Source: Petunia secreta (taxonomy: Eukaryota; Streptophyta; Magnoliopsida; Solanales; Solanaceae). Taken from it: 64,000 nucleotides of DNA. How positions within the stretch are numbered: position 1 is the first letter of the stretch; every line of letters begins with the position of its first letter. The stretch covers positions 8,372,501 to 8,436,500 of the forward strand of contig JARKIP010000028.1 in assembly GCA_029990175.1 (NCBI GenBank), written 5' to 3'. The translations under genes were made by a program, and so were the position numbers. The notes beneath the pieces were generated by a model. That model did not search any database, was not told the origin of the DNA, and worked only from the letters and a program-made list of their open reading frames with translations. Below are positions 61,976 to 64,000 of this stretch, piece by piece.

Positions 61976-64000
61976 ACTGAAGACTGCAAGGCTTTAAGGT
62001 ACGAAGTTGCGCATTTATTAAAACAGGGATTCCTGAAGGAACTTCTAACCGAGAAGGGAAACCAAACTCATGAGAAGGCTCAGCAGAACAAATCTGGCCC
62101 CCCACAAGCATCTTCCCCAAAAAAGACAGTCAATGTTATTTCGGGCGGGATCGAAGTGGACTCCATCGTTTTCACAGCGAAGAAGTACGCAAAGGTCTCT
62201 ATTACAAAGAACAAGCGTCCACGGCCAGAGGAAACAATAACATTTGAAGATTCAGACACAAATGGTCTGCAATTTCCGCATGTTAACGCACTAGTCATAA
62301 CATTGCGCGTGGCAGAATTTGATGTCAAAAGAGTGCTCATTGATGCGGGCAGTTCTGCGAATATCATTCAATCACGAGTTGTTAAGGAGATGCAACTGAC
62401 GGAGAAGATCATGCCGGTATCTCAACTTCTCTCCGGCTTTAACAACTCAAGTAAGAAGACCCTTGGCGAGATTACTCCCACTACTCTTGTCGATGAGGTA
62501 GCAAAGGAAACGACATTTCAAATTGTTGACGGGGACATGGCTTACAACATTATCCTTGGAAGACCCTGGATCCATGATATGCAAGTTGTTCCCTCCACCT
62601 ATCATCAGGTATTGAAATTTCCGTCAGAATGGGGAATACGTGAGGTACGAGGAGAGCAACGCACTGCTTAGGACTGCTATTCGGTGGCCCTCAAGCTGCC
62701 CGAAGAAAGCAAATAGCAATTACAGCAACCGGGATCTGACGGAGCAAATGAAGAAGCAAAGTACGAGGTCCCAGAATTCATCACAAAGCTGGAGGAACGG
62801 GAAAGTTATACGCCAACCGTGGAAGCTTTGGAACCCGAAGAATTGTTCGCGGACAAGCCAAAGCGGAAGGTCTACTTAGGGACCGAATTGAATGAACGCC
62901 TACGAGGAGATATCCTCCAATTCCTCAAGGAGCGGCACACGACGTTCGCTTGGTCTCATGCAGATATGACAGGTATTTCCCCAAAAATTATCTCTCACAA
63001 GCTGAATGTCGACCCGTACCACCGTCCAGTGAAGCAGAAGAAGCGCCAACAAGGAGCTTTTTGGAATCAGATCATCAACGATGAGGTCGATCGATTGTTG
63101 AAGATTGGATCTGTACGTGAAGTTAAGTATCCAGACTGGCTAGCAAACGTGGTCATTGTAGCTAAGAAAAATGGCAAATGGCGAGTATGCATTGACTTCA
63201 CAGATTTAAACAAAGCCTGTCCGAATGACTCATATCCTCTCCCCAGGATAGATCAGTTGATTGACGCAACCGCCGGACACGAGGTGCTCACATTCCTTGA
63301 CGCGTACTCGGGGTACAAATATTGATGGACCCCAACGATCAAGAGAAAACGTCATTCATAATTTGCAGGGGTACGTATTGCTATAAAGTTATGCCATTTG
63401 GGTTAAAAAATGCAAGTGCAACGTATCAACGCCTGGTCAATCGAATGTTCCACGATCATATCGGTAAGACCATGGAAGTATACATTGACGACATGCTGGT
63501 CAAGTCAAAATGGGCAGAAGATCATCTGGCGCACCTGAAGGAAGCCTTTCGAATACTCGACCAATACAACATGAAGCTCAATCCAGAGAAGTGTGCATTT
63601 GGAGTTGGCTCGGGAAAATTCCTATGCTTCATCATCTCCCAGCGTGGAATTGAAGTCAATCCCGCTCAAATCAAAGCAATTGAGTCAATCCCAGACGTAC
63701 TCCACAACCGAAAAGATGTCATGAAATTGACTGGAAGGGTGGCAGCCTTGCGCAGGTTCATATCCCGCTAATCAGACCGGTGCAAAAGTTTCTTTGTCGA
63801 ACTCCCGAATGTCAACAAGCGCTGAGGGATCTGAAGAAATACCTATCCCATCCACCACTACTCTCTACACCTCAGCCCGGGGAGCAATTGCTGATTTATC
63901 TGGCAGTTTCAGAATCCTCGGTAAGCGCAGTTTCGGTTCGAGAAGAAAAAGGTAAACAACTTCCCATCTATTACATTAGTAAAGCTCTAATTGATGTGGA
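61976..64000 (+). pseudogene. Element D gag-protease end and pol remnant
   Basis: TEDCKALRYEVAHLLKQGFL begins the piece. Protease VLIDAGSSANII lies near 62,335 and ILGRPWIH near 62,550. TAG at 62,669-62,671 stands where C has Arg, and the conserved TAG-CAA-TTA is at 62,714-62,722. Reverse transcriptase follows in the same frame: VCIDFTDLNKACPND (near 63,187) and LDAYSGY (near 63,297). A small deletion and frame shift come near 63,318. Then come YIDDM (near 63,482) and a C-terminal part to 63,771 with a premature stop. A further deletion near 63,795 precedes the RNase H lead QLLIYLAVSESSVSA (near 63,890-63,930). Confidence 0.85.
62714..62722 (+). promoter_or_regulatory. Readthrough-type stop context TAG-CAA-TTA in element D
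   Basis: Same frame and same codon as the stops in B (31,575) and C (58,916). TAG-CAA-TTA is the exact form of the tobamovirus leaky stop context. Pol continues in the same frame after it. Confidence 0.65.

Larger units (their letters stand above)
61971..64000 (+). mobile_element. Element D, right piece: Tat-lineage element running past the window end
   Basis: This resumes the element D gag that stops at 19,014. It carries the zinc segment end, protease, a leaky-type TAG, reverse transcriptase and the start of RNase H, then leaves the window. It is the same family as B and C by layout and sequence. The 5' part is lost at the junction with element E near 18,800. Any 3' LTR is outside the window. 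Confidence 0.88.

Noticed and set aside
1..64000. Whole window as a mitochondrial genome segment
   Set aside because: From 11,261 onward it is densely nested nuclear-type LTR retrotransposons with target duplications; mitochondrial signals stop near 10,210.

Overview
This window is plant nuclear DNA, probably from an angiosperm and possibly Solanaceae. The Solanaceae suggestion rests only on a chromovirus LTR beginning TGTCACGACCC and is an inference. No intact host protein-coding gene is visible. About 10 kb of organelle-derived DNA on the left is followed by about 53 kb of nested Ty3/gypsy LTR retrotransposons.

Positions 1 to about 10,210 look like mitochondrial DNA (a NUMT, or a mitochondrial segment joined to nuclear DNA). 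They hold a mitochondrial-type trnfM and a deleted trnF, the 5' end of a nuclear-type LTR retrotransposon (761-1748), and remnants of a linear mitochondrial plasmid: the end of a phage-type RNA polymerase followed by a family-B DNA polymerase. An open reading frame runs from the broken DNA polymerase into the C-terminal half of a mitovirus RNA-dependent RNA polymerase. The N-terminal half of a mitovirus polymerase lies 1.1 kb further on, inverted. A plastid-type rps7 fragment closes the block. An AT-rich spacer follows to about 11,260.

From 11,261 the layout is a nest. Element F (Tat lineage, minus strand, truncated; 11,261-17,343) abuts an Athila-type gag fragment E (17,344-18,800), which abuts element D (Tat, plus strand; 18,801-19,014 and 61,971 to the window end). 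Element C (Tat, minus; 19,015-61,970, target duplication ACACC) sits inside D. Element A (chromovirus of Tekay/Del type, minus; 20,643-39,954, duplication GTAAA) and element G (Athila, minus; 41,818-54,234, duplication TGAAG) sit inside the antisense ORF of C. Element B (Tat, plus; 28,554-39,860, duplication ATATA, one copy mutated) sits inside an LTR of A. LTR divergence counted by eye (G about 0.6%, B about 3%, C about 3.5%) makes G the youngest; B and C are too close to rank by divergence, but nesting places B after C.

B, C and D are one Tat family with several shared modules. They have an arginine-type primer binding site and a gag-protease frame separated from pol by an in-frame TAG in the context TAG-CAA-YTA (leaky-stop type). 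B and C carry a tRNA-Lys(CTT)-like cloverleaf about 105-110 nt after pol. They also carry an additional ORF (aORF) on the opposite strand with its own TATA box and three short introns at shared positions, plus a hairpin and an E2F-like site beside the 3' LTR. F has the same aORF layout and three UUCG-tetraloop hairpins downstream of it. All copies except G are visibly decayed, often by TGG to TAG and CGA to TGA changes as expected from loss of methylated cytosines.
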